A stretch of 64,000 nucleotides of DNA from Paenibacillus segetis (lineage in GTDB: Bacteria; Bacillota; Bacilli; Paenibacillales; Paenibacillaceae): assembly GCF_014639155.1 (NCBI RefSeq), contig NZ_BMFT01000001.1:1984001-2048000 (forward strand), read 5' to 3'. The translations under genes and the position numbers were made by a program. Below the pieces are notes generated by a model that worked only from the letters and a program-made list of their open reading frames with translations, made no database searches and had not been told where the DNA came from. This document shows, piece after piece, positions 63,510 through 64,000 of the stretch. Numbering within the stretch: position 1 is the stretch's first letter; every line of letters starts with the position of its first letter.

Positions 63510-64000
63510 TTATACTTTTTGATAAGTGAGTACAACGACACCAGATTCTAACGTCTTCGTATCCACCAATTTCAATACAGTTGTGTCTAGCCCTGCATCA
63601 AATAGGCGTCTTCCGTTTCCTACCACAATGGGGAACACCATGAGCCGATATTCATCGATCAAGTTAAGCTTCATGAGACTCTGCACGAGCGTACAGCTTC
63701 CAAAAACAAGAATGTCTTTGCCAGGCTGTTTTTTGAGGTTGCTGATTTCGTCTTCCAGATTACCTTGGATCAGGCTTGAATTTTTCCACTCCACCTGATC
63801 CAAGGTCGTAGATACTACATGTTTTGGATAATCGTTCATCCATTGCCCATATTCCCCTGTTTGTTCAAGCATATTTGGCCATGCGGCTGCAAATCCTTCA
63901 TAAGTTACTCGTCCCAACAGTAGCGCGTCGCTTGATTTGAGTTCTTCGTACTTGAACTTCTCCTGTCCTTCACAGGCAAACTGGAAAGTCCAGCTTGGAT
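63510..64000 (-). CDS. RibD C-terminal/dihydrofolate reductase-like protein, 5' end cut by the window
   Basis: At least 163 residues of a YwjB/YyaP-like reductase fold: SSDALLLGRVTYEGFAAAWP, KDILVFGSCTLVQSLMKLNLIDEYRLMVFPIVVGNG and a C-terminal SGVVVLTYQKV. An ATG at 63917 lies inside the conserved LLLGRVTYEG block, and the frame is open past it to the window edge (upstream WTFQFACEGQEKF), so the true start is outside. It probably binds NADPH; the substrate is unknown. Confidence 0.88.
   Translation of the reverse strand, partial: PSWTFQFACEGQEKFKYEELKSSDALLLGRVTYEGFAAAWPNMLEQTGEYGQWMNDYPKHVVSTTLDQVEWKNSSLIQGNLEDEISNLKKQPGKDILVFGSCTLVQSLMKLNLIDEYRLMVFPIVVGNGRRLFDAGLDTTVLKLVDTKTLESGVVVLTYQKV

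Overview
The window looks like chromosome of a spore-forming, low-to-mid GC Bacillota, most likely Paenibacillus or a close relative. The grounds are a YesM/YesN-type two-component pair next to LplA/LplC-type sugar transport genes, a GerA-type germinant receptor operon, T-box leaders, CsoR and BirA operators of Bacillus type, strong AGGAGG ribosome sites and several TTG/GTG starts. No rRNA or tRNA genes were seen. The left edge cuts a transport operon and the right edge cuts a RibD-like gene.

Layout. 1-6.7 kb: permease, binding lipoprotein, sensor kinase, response regulator and a second binding lipoprotein for an oligosaccharide ABC importer. 7-10.7 kb: a germinant receptor operon in the order B-A-C. 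10.8-15.8 kb: electrophile/redox genes, namely a MerR regulator of AdhR type with a carboxymuconolactone-decarboxylase-like gene and a cupin, a second MerR divergent from an aldo/keto reductase, and a Crp/Fnr regulator followed by a quinone-reductase-like flavoprotein and a small putative haem membrane protein. 15.8-22.4 kb: a zinc-ribbon protein with a nucleotide-binding-like C-terminus, a GH43 glycosidase divergent from its likely AraC regulator, another aldo/keto reductase, and an exported FAD-dependent fumarate-reductase-like lipoprotein. 22.5-28.6 kb: a heterodimeric ABC exporter, a nitroreductase, a His-rich small protein behind a double palindrome, and a MATE transporter.

28.9-37.2 kb is the most interesting part. 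Ten tightly packed minus-strand genes lie behind a BirA operator: bioY, acyl-CoA ligase, thiolase, two hot-dog proteins, SDR reductase, EcfA, EcfA', EcfT and a FabK/NMO-like flavoprotein. Together they encode a complete ECF biotin importer plus every enzyme class needed for one round of CoA-linked two-carbon elongation. I infer a biotin-repressed route to a pimeloyl-type precursor.

37.3-43.3 kb: lutABC, a DeoR regulator and the bifunctional aldolase/dehydrogenase RhaEW, which together would take rhamnulose-1-phosphate to lactate and then pyruvate. 43.6-45.4 kb: an antibiotic-resistance-type ABC-F gene with a leader peptide and a transcription attenuator. 45.6-49.3 kb: an altered siroheme-type protein, the copper ATPase CopA and CsoR, with CsoR-like operators. 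49.3-52.1 kb: csaA, and ilvB behind two tandem T-boxes. 52.2-59.3 kb: a zinc-ribbon membrane peptide, a YeiH family transporter, GshF, a MATE transporter and an arsC-acr3-arsR operon. 59.4-64 kb: a methyltransferase, a large GH38-like glycosidase, a broken IS3-family element and a partial RibD-like reductase.

The most useful regulatory observation is that four promoters, three in the 10.8-11.7 kb region and one at 20.4 kb, share a 19-bp spacer and a CTTAAAG-N4-CTTTAAG type dyad. They define a small MerR regulon readable directly from the sequence.
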